From: an uncultured bacterium
GTDB lineage: Bacteria > Desulfobacterota > GWC2-55-46
DNA: 64,000 nt
Reading direction: 5' to 3'
Assembly: GCA_905339405.1 (NCBI GenBank)
Contig: CAJPGC010000030.1
Location: 1 to 64,000 of the forward strand
Shown here: piece after piece, positions 40,001-48,040 of the stretch
How positions within the stretch are numbered: position 1 is the stretch's first letter
Layout of the letters: every line of letters begins with the position of its first letter
The notes under the pieces: generated by a model
The model's input: the letters and a program-made list of their open reading frames with translations, nothing else
Told to the model about the DNA's origin: nothing
Databases searched by the model: none
Made by a program: the position numbers and the translations under genes

Positions 40001-40104
40001 TCGAGGCCGAGCTCCCTGTAGGAGGCAAGGCCCATTACGACCAGGCTCAGTATGAGCATGGTCGCGAAAACCGGTCTTTTTATGCAAATCTCGTAAAGTG
40101 ACAT
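37006..40104 (-). CDS. RND-family efflux pump inner-membrane transporter (HAE1/AcrB type)
   Basis: 1032 aa. The N-terminal TM1 region is SLYEICIKRPVFATMLILSL. Porter-domain signatures include LFPKVDLPTITVSTRLDGAS. The TM4 proton-relay region has the paired Asp (CTGIVIDDAIIVLENIFRHM). The second half repeats the fold (IPFGILSIILAGNTLNIYSV, RLRPILMTTLAIIAGMLPV). It exports hydrophobic or amphiphilic compounds by proton antiport as a trimer. It is last in the operon TetR-TolC-adaptor-RND, with a 4-nt gap to the adaptor. The drug or lipid substrate cannot be read from sequence. Confidence 0.95.
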   Translation of the reverse strand: MSLYEICIKRPVFATMLILSLVVMGLASYRELGLDLFPKVDLPTITVSTRLDGASPEEIEGQITKPIEEAVNTISGIDELRSTTIEGQSQVFATFLLEKDIDVASEEVRAKVSAILSTLPPGTDSPIIEKFDPDSSPIMSIVVSGKRSAREVTELADKKIKRQLEAVKNVGAITLVGDRKREIQVVVDPDRLTAYGLSIAQVSEAIQRQNVEVPGGRITWEKGEEGLRTMGRIEKVSDFEELIIADRKGAPVRLKDVASVLDTQEEPRTISRLDGNNAVSVLVRKQSGTNTVEVIENIKEKLEEIKAVLPQDIDMQVVIDQSRFIKKAVSQVEEHLVLGSILASLIILVFIKNWRTALIAAVAIPASIIGTFTIMRYMGFTLNNMTLLALSVCTGIVIDDAIIVLENIFRHMEEEGRGPVEAAIQGTKEIALAVLATTLSLVVIFLPVAFMQGLVGMFWKSFGLTAAFAILISLLVSFTLTPMLSSRFLRPREAKAASRESRAYKAMEGTYLGILGWCLRHRAIVVIGAVCIFLSVIPLMKVVKGEFIQDDDMSEFEVVVETPPGSSLERSSEILLDVENRIRKIPEVVHTFTTIGVRGQYLSNVTDSSIYIALKHLSERERGQKEIMQEVRGLLAAMPELRVSVQQINLVSGGGFKATPFNLVLRGPDLKKLDEYSGEIIHRLKAVPGFVDTDTGQALKHPELQVHIDRQKASDLGVRVESIASSLRTMVGGQKVSLYREGDEQYNIRLRLGDEYRKDSASISTLTVPGAGGSIVRLDNVASLTHGTSPGQIDRYAQERQITIISNLHDKPLGEAMMNANQSVAEMKLPAGYSTSYLGRGKLMAEAFRNFLIAFVLSLIFIYMVLAAQFESFIHPITVMVSIFLAIPFGILSIILAGNTLNIYSVMGMFILIGVVKKNGILQVDYTNTLRARGMERYEAQMLANKVRLRPILMTTLAIIAGMLPVTLGTGDGSSSRASMAIVIVGGQAMCLLVTLVVIPVIYSVFDDIKLPSFMREFRFPFRRRPGAAENH

Positions 40105-40108
40105 GGCT

Positions 40109-41263
40109 TTACTTCTTTTCCTGGACGGTCACTTTCGCGCCGTCGTACAGGTTCTGCAGGTTGGAAGCCGCGACGGAATCGCCCGGCTTGAGAGACGCGC
40201 CTGAAATCTCTATCATCCGGCCTTCCTTGAGGCCCCTGGTCACGCTGAGCTCTTTCGCCGTATCTCCGTTTATGACGAATACCTTGTTAATGCCGACGAA
40301 CGAGTAGAGCGACTCCTCGGGTACGAACGGCACATCCTTTTCCTTCTCCGTGAGGACGATGCCCTTCGCGAAAAAGCCCGGCTTCAGGACGCCGCCTGCG
40401 TTAGGTACCTCGGCCTCTATCTGGAGAGTCCTTGTCTGGGAGTCGAGCGCGGGGCTTATCCTGGTGAGCTTGCCCTTGAAGCTCCTGTCCTTGAAGGCCT
40501 CGACCGTGACGAGCACCTGCTGGCCGCTTCTTATCCTAGGAACAGCCGCTTCGGCGACGGTGCCCCTGAACTTCAGAGTGCCGGTCGAGACGACCGTGAA
40601 CATGCGTGAGTTGTCCTTGACAGCCTCACCTGTCGACACGAAACGTCCGCTTACCTCTCCGTTTATCGGGGAGCGCACGACGGTGTCGCTCATCTGCTTT
40701 TTCGCTAGGTCATGGCGCGCTGAACCCTCCTCGGCCCTGGCCTCGGCCTCGTGGAGCTGGGCTTCGGCAACGTCGCGGCCCGTCCTTATGTTGTCGAACT
40801 GGCTTACCGAGACCATGCCCTTGCGGAACAGCTCGTCGTACCTCTTGAAGTTGGCGTTCGCGTCGTCCAGCTTCGCCTTCTCCCTCTCCAGGGCGCGCAT
40901 CGCGCTCTGGTGGGCCGCCTTCGCCTGCTCGAGGTTCAACGCTGACTCCCTCTGGTCAAGGGTTGCGAGAGCGTCCCCCGCTTTCACCCTGTCGCCGAGG
41001 TCGGCCTTTATCTTCAGTACGGTCCCGGGTATCTCGCTGCTGACGACGACCTCGTCCCAGGCCGCCAGAGTCCCGGTCGCCTCGACCGACCTCTCGACCG
41101 TCCTGCCCTCGACAAGCGCGGTAGTCACGGTCAAAGCGGCAGCCGCCTTTGGGGCCGAGGCGGGCGGCTTTGCCGGGGCCTCTTTTTTCGAGCAGCCCGC
41201 GGACAACAAGGGCAAGGCCGCCAGAAGAGTTATAGACAGGATTGAAGCTGTTCTTTTAAGCAT
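40109..41263 (-). CDS. RND efflux periplasmic adaptor (membrane fusion) lipoprotein
   Basis: 384 aa. The lipoprotein signal has lipobox LSAGC (Cys 24). Next come the lipoyl/barrel-sandwich half-motifs (VVSSEIPGTVLKIKADLGDR and DTVVRSPINGEVSGRFVSTG), an alpha-hairpin between them (LEQAKAAHQSAMRALEREKA), the beta-barrel and the membrane-proximal domain. It bridges the RND pump to the TolC-like channel. It lies 26 nt after the TolC gene and 4 nt before the pump. Confidence 0.94.
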   Translation of the reverse strand: MLKRTASILSITLLAALPLLSAGCSKKEAPAKPPASAPKAAAALTVTTALVEGRTVERSVEATGTLAAWDEVVVSSEIPGTVLKIKADLGDRVKAGDALATLDQRESALNLEQAKAAHQSAMRALEREKAKLDDANANFKRYDELFRKGMVSVSQFDNIRTGRDVAEAQLHEAEARAEEGSARHDLAKKQMSDTVVRSPINGEVSGRFVSTGEAVKDNSRMFTVVSTGTLKFRGTVAEAAVPRIRSGQQVLVTVEAFKDRSFKGKLTRISPALDSQTRTLQIEAEVPNAGGVLKPGFFAKGIVLTEKEKDVPFVPEESLYSFVGINKVFVINGDTAKELSVTRGLKEGRMIEISGASLKPGDSVAASNLQNLYDGAKVTVQEKK

Positions 41264-41289
41264 ACGTCTCCCCGTTCGAAAAAATCTTT

Positions 41290-42618
41290 TTACCTGGCCG
41301 CCTCTACGAGCGTGCCCGTCACGAACTTCAGATTGAGTTTTGCCACTTCAAGGTCGTAGGTCGCGCTGGCAAGGGAAGTCTGCGCGGATACCAGCGTAGT
41401 GTCGGCGTCTATCACGTCGAGCGTTGTAGCCACGCCGAACTTGAACTGCTCGAAGACCATGCTGTAGTCCTCTTCCGCGAACGCGACCTGGCGCCTGAAA
41501 GACTCGGTAAGTGACTCGATAGCCTTTATGTTGTTCACCGCCTCGTTTACCTGGACGGATATGTCCCTTTTGAGGCCGAGCCTCACGAGCTCGGCTTCCC
41601 TGAACTCGCTCCTCGCGTCGGCAAGCTCGGCCTTGCGGAGAAAGCCCTCGAAAATCGGGTAGGTGAGCCGCAAGGTGCCGGAGGCGCTGTCCTCCTGAAA
41701 GAAGGTCGTCTGAGGCTCCTGGTCGCGCCACGTATAGACGCCTTCTAGCCTCAAAGAAGGCTTGAAGCCCGCCTTGGCGATGGTTATGCTTTCCGAGGCG
41801 GCCTTCTCCTGGAGAAGGAGCCGCGTATAATCGCTTCTTTCCTCGAGCGCCCTTTCTATAAGACGCTCGGGTGCGAGGGTGACCGGGCCCTCTGCCGGAG
41901 GTTCGACGAGGTTGAAAGCCCCCTCGATGCCAGTGAGCCTTTTGAGCAGCACAAGTGAGTTGTCCAGGTTATTGAGCGACCTCAAGAGCTCGGCCTCGGC
42001 CCCCGCCAGCTCGGCCTGGGCCCTAAGCACCGCCGACTTGGTCACTTCGCCGACGGTGAACCTCGCGTCGGCTACTTCAAGCCTCTCACCGGCCCTCTTG
42101 TGGGCGGCCCTCTTTATCTCGACGTCCTTCTGGGCCTTCAGGACCCCGTAGTACGCCCTGGCGGTGTCGAGCATGACGGATTCGCTCACGCCTTCGAGCC
42201 CCTTTGTCTCGCTCTCTATCTGGAGCTTGGCCTGCCTTTGCACCGCCCACTCACGGCCGCCGGAATAAAGCGGCTGCGTGAGCCTGAGCTCGGCCGTGGT
42301 GGCCGACTCGGGCTGGGTGACGAACCCAGTGCCGGAGGACTTCGACTCGGTGTACCTCGTGTAGCTGCCCTCGGCGGTTATGTTCGGCAGTATCCTTGCG
42401 ACCGACTTCGTCAGGTCGGTCCTTGCCTGGTTGATGTTCTCCCTCGCGATAAAGAGGTCCTCGTGGTTTTCCAGGGCAAGCCTGTAAGCCTCTTCGAGCG
42501 TTATCGTCCGCTCCTGGGCATGAAGCGCTGAAACGGACGCGAAGAGCGCGAAGAGCACTGAAAAAACAGCGGCGAGCGGGTTGACCGTCCGGCGTTCCTT
42601 CGGACCTGTCCTGGGCAT
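41290..42618 (-). CDS. TolC-family outer-membrane efflux channel
   Basis: 442 aa with a signal peptide ending near LHA-QE. Two OEP repeats: ITLEEAYRLALENHEDLFIA to about 215, then LIERALEERSDYTRLLLQEK to the end. Long alpha-helical hairpins and the family pattern ATSLVSAQTSLASATYDLEV-like (DADTTLVSAQTSLASATYDL) are present. It forms the trimeric outer-membrane duct of the efflux complex. First structural gene after the TetR regulator (4-nt gap). Confidence 0.93.
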   Translation of the reverse strand: MPRTGPKERRTVNPLAAVFSVLFALFASVSALHAQERTITLEEAYRLALENHEDLFIARENINQARTDLTKSVARILPNITAEGSYTRYTESKSSGTGFVTQPESATTAELRLTQPLYSGGREWAVQRQAKLQIESETKGLEGVSESVMLDTARAYYGVLKAQKDVEIKRAAHKRAGERLEVADARFTVGEVTKSAVLRAQAELAGAEAELLRSLNNLDNSLVLLKRLTGIEGAFNLVEPPAEGPVTLAPERLIERALEERSDYTRLLLQEKAASESITIAKAGFKPSLRLEGVYTWRDQEPQTTFFQEDSASGTLRLTYPIFEGFLRKAELADARSEFREAELVRLGLKRDISVQVNEAVNNIKAIESLTESFRRQVAFAEEDYSMVFEQFKFGVATTLDVIDADTTLVSAQTSLASATYDLEVAKLNLKFVTGTLVEAAR

Positions 42619-42622
42619 TGAC

Positions 42623-43279
42623 TTACCTCCTTGTCCCCTCTAAAAAGATATCAACGAAAGATTCAGCGACCTCCTCCAGAGGCCTCCTGAAATAGCGCTT
42701 GAAACCGTAGAGCTCCTGGCCGATGCTGTAATGGTCAACCATGCCTATGAAAGCACGCGCGGCCAGAGCCGGGTCTACATCCCTCATCAGGCCGTCCCTT
42801 ATGAGCTCGTGTATTTTGTCCTCGAGGAAGCCCAGGAGTTCCATTGCCCTGGTCTTGAGGAACAGCTCAGAGAGCGAGTGCTGCTCAAGAGCGCTGTAGG
42901 TAAGGAGGCGCATGAAAGAGGGGTCTTTCTGGTGCTCCTCGAGGAGATAGACGGCGACGGTCATGAAGACCTCCCTGCCGCTCTTTCCCTTGAGCATGCC
43001 TATGAGACGGGGGCCTCCTTCGTTGTCCGAGCACCTCGAATCGATGATGGCCTTGTAGAGGTCTTCCTTGCGGGAGAAATGCTTGAAGATGACGGCTTCG
43101 CTTATGCCGGCCGCCTTCGCTATCTCTCGGGTGGTCGTGCCTTTGAAGCCTTTTTTTGAAAAAAGGCCGGAGGCGACCTTGACTATCTGGGCGCGCCTCT
43201 CCTCGCCCGAAAGCCTCTTGCGGGGCTTCTTCGCGGCCTTCGCCGCCGCCCGTGTTTTCAAGGGAGTCTTCCCGTTCAT
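42623..43279 (-). CDS. TetR/AcrR-family transcriptional regulator
   Basis: 218 aa. A basic N-terminal tail (RAAAKAAKKPRKRLSGEERR) is followed by the TetR HTH (KGTTTREIAKAAGISEAVIF, KHFSRKEDLYKAII) and an all-helical ligand domain. It is the first gene of the efflux operon, so it probably represses its own transcription and that of the pump. A perfect 14-bp palindrome (43301-43314) just upstream is the likely operator. Confidence 0.92.
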   Translation of the reverse strand: MNGKTPLKTRAAAKAAKKPRKRLSGEERRAQIVKVASGLFSKKGFKGTTTREIAKAAGISEAVIFKHFSRKEDLYKAIIDSRCSDNEGGPRLIGMLKGKSGREVFMTVAVYLLEEHQKDPSFMRLLTYSALEQHSLSELFLKTRAMELLGFLEDKIHELIRDGLMRDVDPALAARAFIGMVDHYSIGQELYGFKRYFRRPLEEVAESFVDIFLEGTRR

Positions 43280-43300
43280 TGTTGCGGCCGTCCTCTGGTG

Positions 43301-43314
43301 AGTAAGTACTTACT
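43301..43314. promoter_or_regulatory. Palindromic operator candidate for the TetR regulator
   Basis: AGTAAGTACTTACT is a perfect 14-bp palindrome 22 nt upstream of the tetR-family start. Related TAAGTACTTA-like palindromes are typical of TetR/AcrR operators. Confidence 0.6.
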
Positions 43315-43355
43315 TTAATACGGCCGGGGATTCTTGTCAAGGCAGTTTTTAGCCT

Positions 43356-44351
43356 TCAGCGTCTGAGTTCCATTCCTCCGGAAGCGGTGACGACGCCCAT
43401 GTTGTCGATTATCATCAGCTCTATGCCTGGAAGCTTTTTGGCGAGCTCCATGCCCTTTTGGGGCCCGAGCACGAATATGGCCGTGGAAAGCGCGTCTGTT
43501 GTCATCGTGTCAGGGCCTATGACAGTGACGCTCCTCGTGCCGGTCGCGGGGTAGCCCGTCTTCGGGTCCATTATGTGGTGGTACAGACGGCCGTCCTTCA
43601 TGAAAAAGCGCTCGTAGTCGCCTGAGGTCGATATCGACGCGTTTGAAAGAGTGAGCCTTGCCATGAGCCTTCCCCTGTCCCTCGGGTCCTGTATGCCTAC
43701 ATCCCAGCCCGCCTCCCCTGCCCTGCCAACGCCCTGCACCCTTATGTCGCCGCCTGCTTTTATTATGGCGTTGGTTACGCCGGAGGCAATGACCGCTTCC
43801 ATGGCCTTGTCGACAGCGTAGCCCTTGGCGATTGCTCCCAGACCTATTGCCATGCCTTTCCTCTTGAGGAAAACGGTCGAAGAGGACGCGTCCATGACTA
43901 CGTCCCTGTAATCAACTAAGGCAAGCCTCTTTTTCACCTCTTCCGGGGAAGGCAGCCTCTCGTGTCCGGCCCTGAAATCCCATAGCCCCCGCATCGAGGC
44001 CCACGTGATGTCGAACGCGCCGCCCGAGAGCTCAGAGACCTTCATGGCGGCCGAGATGACGTTAAAAAGCTCCCCCGGCACCTTGACAGGGCGCACGCCA
44101 GCTGCCCTGTTGACTTCCGTTAACGGCGAGCCCTCGATCCATTCGCTCATCTGTCCTTCAATGCGCTTCATCTCCCGCTCGACGGAGGAAAAAACGGTCT
44201 CTGCCGCCTCTTCCCCGGCCGTATCTATCGTCATCTCCAGGGCGGTGCCCATGACGACGGTATTCTTCCGGAACGTCCCGGCCAGCGCGTCCGGGACAAA
44301 GGCAACGCACATGAATATCAATGACATGAGTATGGAAATAGGCTTTTTCAT
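43356..44351 (-). CDS. apbE: FAD:protein FMN transferase ApbE
   Basis: 331 aa with an N-terminal signal peptide (ISILMSLIFMCVAFVPDALA-G). ApbE motifs: GTALEMTIDTAGEEAAETVF, MSEWIEGSPLTEVNRAAG, KGYAVDKAMEAVIASGVTNA, IKAGGDIRVQG, and the Mg-binding TMTTDALSTAIFVLG near the end. The enzyme attaches FMN covalently to Thr/Ser of exported redox proteins. It belongs with the TlpA-DUF4266-DUF3570 genes, but two hairpin terminators lie between it and DUF3570, so it may have its own promoter. No obvious FMN-acceptor protein (DUF2271 or RnfG-like) is in the window. Confidence 0.92.
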   Translation of the reverse strand: MKKPISILMSLIFMCVAFVPDALAGTFRKNTVVMGTALEMTIDTAGEEAAETVFSSVEREMKRIEGQMSEWIEGSPLTEVNRAAGVRPVKVPGELFNVISAAMKVSELSGGAFDITWASMRGLWDFRAGHERLPSPEEVKKRLALVDYRDVVMDASSSTVFLKRKGMAIGLGAIAKGYAVDKAMEAVIASGVTNAIIKAGGDIRVQGVGRAGEAGWDVGIQDPRDRGRLMARLTLSNASISTSGDYERFFMKDGRLYHHIMDPKTGYPATGTRSVTVIGPDTMTTDALSTAIFVLGPQKGMELAKKLPGIELMIIDNMGVVTASGGMELRR

Positions 44352-44659
44352 TCGGGAAATGATACCAGAAAAAAGGCCTCAAATGAAGAGTCAGACAAGG
44401 GGGTAAAAGGCAAAAAAAAGGCGGGGAGGCCCGTAGGCCTCCCCTTCAAAGGCGGGCTGGGGAGCGGGAAGGTTTTTTGTTGATGGATTTTTAAAGGCGG
44501 GTAAAGGGCGGCTATGCCGCCCGGGATGGTATGATAATATTACCTTACGATTGAGTATATTAAACGTGACATTAAGGGATTATTAGAAGTGCAACCCATT
44601 GAAATACAAAAAAGAAAAAGGCCGGGGAGGCCCTCCCCGGCCTTTTTGGAGCAATGCTT
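44352..44659 (-). other. Intergenic region with two hairpin terminators
   Basis: Hairpin 1: GGGGAGGCC / GGCCTCCCC (44423-44431 / 44436-44444) with a T8 run on minus. Hairpin 2: GGCCGGGGAG / CTCCCCGGCC (44620-44629 / 44633-44642) with A/T tails on both sides. Both would stop minus-strand transcription from DUF3570. The AT-rich stretch 44525-44600 between them may hold the apbE promoter, but no clear -35/-10 pair stands out. Confidence 0.8.
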
Positions 44660-45838
44660 TCAGAAACTGAACCTCAGGCCTCCCATGAGGATATGGGCGT
44701 CTACGCCGATCGATTCCGTATAGTACTCGTATTTCCCTTCTAGAGAGTTTACCGCTAGCTTCCAGACGTTGGCCGGGTTGTCGAGAAGGTATATGAGCTT
44801 GAGGCCAAAAAGGTTCGTATCCTTCTCCTCTATCTGCGGCGAAGAGGACTTGAACTGGTCGCCTGAAACATAGGCGTCCTTCACGAAAAACGCTGCAGAC
44901 TGGGTGTAGTACCTGTAATTGAGCCTCATTATGAGGTCTTCATCGAGGTACTTGTAGAACTCGGCCTCTCCCATCCACGAGTTTACGTCCCACGAGTCGT
45001 CATAATACCTCACGGTGAGCTTTACAGCCGACCTATTGAGGAGCCCGCCGAGCCCTTCGGTGAAGTAATGGTTTACCCCCGCGAGGTACGCGTTCCTTTT
45101 CCTCTCTGAAGGAAAGGCCTCCGCGATGCAGCCCGCGATTGTCAGATCAGTGCAGGTGGCCGCGTCTGTCCCGTCGACCGCTACCAGCCTTATGCCCTCG
45201 GAGAGGTGGCCTGTCGCCCTGCTGTGCGAGTACCCGAACTGCGCGACGGTAACGGGCGAGAGCACCTGCGTAAGGCCGAAAAAGAAGTTGTCGGTCGTGC
45301 GGTCTTCCTCGTTCGGCATGAAAATGCCGTCTATCGTATCCGAGTTCCTCGAGTACCCGGCCGTGAGGGTCGTGTTCTTCTCGAAGAGCTCTTTTTTAAG
45401 GGTCAAGGTAGGCGTGCTCGATGAATAGTCCTTCTCGTGGCTGTAGTCGTAGTAAGCCTCGACGGCTATGACGTTGTCGAAGTTGTGCGCCGCCCCGATT
45501 GTGAAGGCGTGCCTCGTGTCGCTTCCGGCGTTCACGGCGCTTGAAGCCCCGGAGACGGCGGCAACGCTGCTCAAGCTGTCCGATTCGTTTCCTTCTTCGT
45601 CGTCTTCATCGTCGCCGTCTTCGCCATCCGGGTTGATGAGGTCGATCGCGTACTTCAAGGAAATGGTCGTATTTAGCGAGACGTCCTTGTTGAGCGAGAA
45701 GACCCCGGAGTAGACGGAAACCCCGTTGTTGAAGCTGTGCATGTACCCCTGGACCGCCGCGTAGTCTTCGGCAAGGGCGCTCAAGGGCAACGCGAAAAAG
45801 ATGGCTGACGTAAGAATGAGCCTTTTAATTGCACCCAC
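44660..45838 (-). CDS. DUF3570 outer-membrane beta-barrel protein
   Basis: 392 aa. The signal peptide ends at ALA-ED. An N-terminal stretch (YMHSFNNGVSVYSGVFSLNK) and repeated amphipathic strands with aromatic ends follow. A long acidic loop lies near 72-90 (EDGDDEDDEEGNESD). The terminal strand ends in Phe (AHILMGGLRFSF), as expected for BAM-assembled barrels. The DUF3570 family commonly travels with DUF4266 lipoproteins, thioredoxin-like proteins and ApbE; its molecular role is not established. It overlaps the DUF4266 gene by 14 nt. Confidence 0.85.
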   Translation of the reverse strand: MGAIKRLILTSAIFFALPLSALAEDYAAVQGYMHSFNNGVSVYSGVFSLNKDVSLNTTISLKYAIDLINPDGEDGDDEDDEEGNESDSLSSVAAVSGASSAVNAGSDTRHAFTIGAAHNFDNVIAVEAYYDYSHEKDYSSSTPTLTLKKELFEKNTTLTAGYSRNSDTIDGIFMPNEEDRTTDNFFFGLTQVLSPVTVAQFGYSHSRATGHLSEGIRLVAVDGTDAATCTDLTIAGCIAEAFPSERKRNAYLAGVNHYFTEGLGGLLNRSAVKLTVRYYDDSWDVNSWMGEAEFYKYLDEDLIMRLNYRYYTQSAAFFVKDAYVSGDQFKSSSPQIEEKDTNLFGLKLIYLLDNPANVWKLAVNSLEGKYEYYTESIGVDAHILMGGLRFSF

Positions 45839-46043
45839 AGCCGCCTCCGCTCACGCCGAAGCTTCCGGCGCTCCCTTCCCTCGTGCCCAGGAAGTGCTCG
45901 CGCACCGCCTTCTCTTCCTTGTTAGAGTCGAACTGCATGATGGGGTCGGCGAGGTACTCCCTTTCCCAGGGCTTGACCCTCGCGCAGCCGGAAACAGCTA
46001 GAGCGCCTAAAACTATCGCAAGCGCCAGGACAATAGACTTCAT
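45825..46043 (-). CDS. DUF4266 small lipoprotein
   Basis: 72 aa. Lipobox AVSGC (Cys 20) is followed by the diagnostic ARVKPWEREYLADPIMQFDS. The C-terminus is Gly/Cys-rich (GSFGVSGGGCGCN). The paired Cys at the end could bind metal or accept a modification. It lies 12 nt after the TlpA-like gene and overlaps the barrel gene, forming one operon. Confidence 0.88.
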   Translation of the reverse strand: MKSIVLALAIVLGALAVSGCARVKPWEREYLADPIMQFDSNKEEKAVREHFLGTREGSAGSFGVSGGGCGCN

Positions 46044-46055
46044 GAAAAAGGCTCC

Positions 46056-46562
46056 TTATTTTTCCTTTAAAAGGCTCTCTATCTCTTTTACCCACTCGTC
46101 CGGGTCGTTTTCCCTGTATCCGAAATGTACGAACCTGATGACGCCCGACCTGTCGATTATGTAGGAGGTGGGCATGGCCTGGGCCATGTATTGGGATACA
46201 ACCGATGATTCGGGGTCATGCAAGACTGTTATTCTTTTCGAGACGCCCGGTATGGTCAACATGAACGAGCCGGCGTGCTCTTTTTTCTTGTCTACGCTGA
46301 CGGCGACGACCGCCATGTCGGCTTCCTTGAATTTTCCGGCGAGCCTGTTTATCTCAGGCATCTCCTTTTTGCACGGAGGGCACCAGCTCGCCCAAAAATC
46401 GAGGAAGACCACCCTGCCCTTGAACTCGCCGAGCGAGACGGCCTTGCCGTCGAGGCCATTCAGGGTAAACTCGGGGGCTTTCTTGCTGACCAGACCGGCC
46501 GAGGCAAGGGCCGGAAAGATAACCGCGGCAAAAAGTACAACGGCAAACATCTTTTTCATCAT
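46056..46562 (-). CDS. TlpA-like periplasmic thioredoxin
   Basis: 168 aa with a signal peptide (MMKKMFAVVLFAAVIFPALA). The thioredoxin fold has active site WASWCPPCKKEMPEINRLAG. The cis-Pro region is AMPTSYIIDRSGVIRFVHFG. It acts as a periplasmic disulfide reductant and may reduce Cys residues of apocytochromes or of the neighbouring DUF4266 protein. First gene of the TlpA-DUF4266-DUF3570 operon. Confidence 0.92.
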   Translation of the reverse strand: MMKKMFAVVLFAAVIFPALASAGLVSKKAPEFTLNGLDGKAVSLGEFKGRVVFLDFWASWCPPCKKEMPEINRLAGKFKEADMAVVAVSVDKKKEHAGSFMLTIPGVSKRITVLHDPESSVVSQYMAQAMPTSYIIDRSGVIRFVHFGYRENDPDEWVKEIESLLKEK

Positions 46563-46731
46563 GGCATGGTCCTCCGGTGGCGTATTATTCCATCTGGAAC
46601 ATTAAGGACGGATTAGAGCGGCAAATGGGTACCATTATTTATTATTTAAAAAGTTATTTCAGGAATACACCTGAGATTAATCATTCCACCGGCTTTAGCG
46701 TTCTGGTATATTCAGTCCGAAGGAGGCCTAT

Positions 46732-47454
46732 ATGGAATCCATCACCCTCGACAAGATAAAATACGAATGGCTCGCCCAGTCGTGCGTGCGGATAACGGCA
46801 GCCGGCACAGTCCTTTATACCGACCCCGTAATCCTCGACAAGGACCCTGCGCCCGCCGACCTTATACTCATCACCCATCATCACGTCGACCACTGCCTGC
46901 CGGAGTTCGTCACCCCGATCAGGACCGACAGGACCAAACTGGCCGCTTTTCACGAAAGCTACGTGAAGTACTGCGCCAAGGACATCAAGGGCGTACGCAC
47001 CGTGAAGGTCGGCCAGACCATCGAGCTCGGGGCCGCCATAATAACCGGCATCGAGGCTTACACGAAGCGCGGCTTTCATGTCAAAGGTGAAGGATGCGGC
47101 TTTTTAATAGAGCTTTCGGGGCAGCGGATATACTTCTCGGGCGACACGTCGAGGATACCCGAGATGTCCGGCCTCGGCAAGCTTGACGCGGCGATATTGC
47201 CTATTGCCGACAACGCCTACGCCATCGATATGAAAGATATCGCCGCGGCGGTCAGGGAGCTGAAACCCCGGCTTTTCATACCGGTACACTATACGCCCAT
47301 CGGCGAGAGCGACCCTGAGATAACGGCGGATATGTTCTTCTCCAAGGACCCGGCCTTCTACACGAAAAAAGAAGACCCGGGGAAGATGGCCGCCCTCCTC
47401 GAAGGCTCCGGCGTCGAAGTGGCCGTCCTTGACAAGCTCGGAATAAGGAAATAA
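46732..47454 (+). CDS. MBL-fold metallo-hydrolase (UlaG/UPF0173-like)
   Basis: 240 aa. The metal-binding signature THHHVDHC has H49-x-H51-x-D53-H54. Later ligands are in YFSGDTSRIPEM (Asp) and LFIPVHYTP (His). The overall layout (QSCVRITAAGTVLYTDPVIL) fits the short beta-lactamase-superfamily hydrolases related to UlaG. The substrate is unknown. No signal peptide, so cytoplasmic. Monocistronic, followed by a terminator. Confidence 0.88.
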   Translation: MESITLDKIKYEWLAQSCVRITAAGTVLYTDPVILDKDPAPADLILITHHHVDHCLPEFVTPIRTDRTKLAAFHESYVKYCAKDIKGVRTVKVGQTIELGAAIITGIEAYTKRGFHVKGEGCGFLIELSGQRIYFSGDTSRIPEMSGLGKLDAAILPIADNAYAIDMKDIAAAVRELKPRLFIPVHYTPIGESDPEITADMFFSKDPAFYTKKEDPGKMAALLEGSGVEVAVLDKLGIRK

Positions 47455-47486
47455 AAAAAAGGCGCGCCCGAAAGGGCGCGCCTTCT
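47455..47486. terminator. Terminator after the MBL-fold gene
   Basis: Perfect 9-bp stem GGCGCGCCC / GGGCGCGCC (47461-47469 / 47474-47482) with a GAAA tetraloop, A-run before and TTCT after. It lies between convergent genes. Confidence 0.85.
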
Positions 47487-47500
47487 GCCTGCCTTGATAT

Positions 47501-48028
47501 TTACTTCGGTATCTTTATGAAGTCCTCTTCGAAGTTCCCTTCAGCCCCCTTCTGGTGGCAGGCCCCGCAATTGGACGGGCTGCCGATGGAAGGCCTCTTG
47601 AAAACACCGGCCCCTACCTCCCTATGCTCCTTTTTTATCCAGGGAACGTCCATTATCTTTTTGGGGGTCATTCCCTCGGAACTGGAGGTTATCTTCTGGG
47701 CCCACCTTGCGGCCGTCTTATCGGACGAGTTGGCCTTGAGGTACGCGCGTATCTCCTTGTCGGTCTCCGCGTCGAGTCCGAGGTTTTCTCCGAAGTGCTT
47801 GCCTGATTCGTCCATTATCGCCTGCCACGACCTCTCAGGCAGAAGCCAGGGCTGGTAGAGGAAGTGGCAGGAGGAGCATTCCTGCTTGTAAAGGGCGCTC
47901 GATGGCGCGCTTGTGAACGACGGCAGTCTCTTGCCCTTGCCGTCGTCGGCGCTGGCTGAAAGGGCGGTTAAAAAACCGAATGTAAGCGTAATGGCCAGGA
48001 CGCCTGCCGTTTTCTTTCCGAATGACAT
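47501..48028 (-). CDS. Diheme cytochrome c (DHC family)
   Basis: 175 aa with a signal peptide (ending near LSASA-DD). Two heme c sites: CSSCH near 51 and CGACH near 157. The DHC pattern includes FLYQPWLLPERSWQAIMDES and FGENLGLDAETDKEIRAYLK. DHC passes electrons to SHP in the SHP-DHC-cytochrome b561 system known from Rhodobacter and Shewanella. It is the last gene of the trio and is homologous to the C-terminal half of the b561 fusion at 48470. Confidence 0.92.
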   Translation of the reverse strand: MSFGKKTAGVLAITLTFGFLTALSASADDGKGKRLPSFTSAPSSALYKQECSSCHFLYQPWLLPERSWQAIMDESGKHFGENLGLDAETDKEIRAYLKANSSDKTAARWAQKITSSSEGMTPKKIMDVPWIKKEHREVGAGVFKRPSIGSPSNCGACHQKGAEGNFEEDFIKIPK

Positions 48029-48040
48029 ATGAACTCCTTC

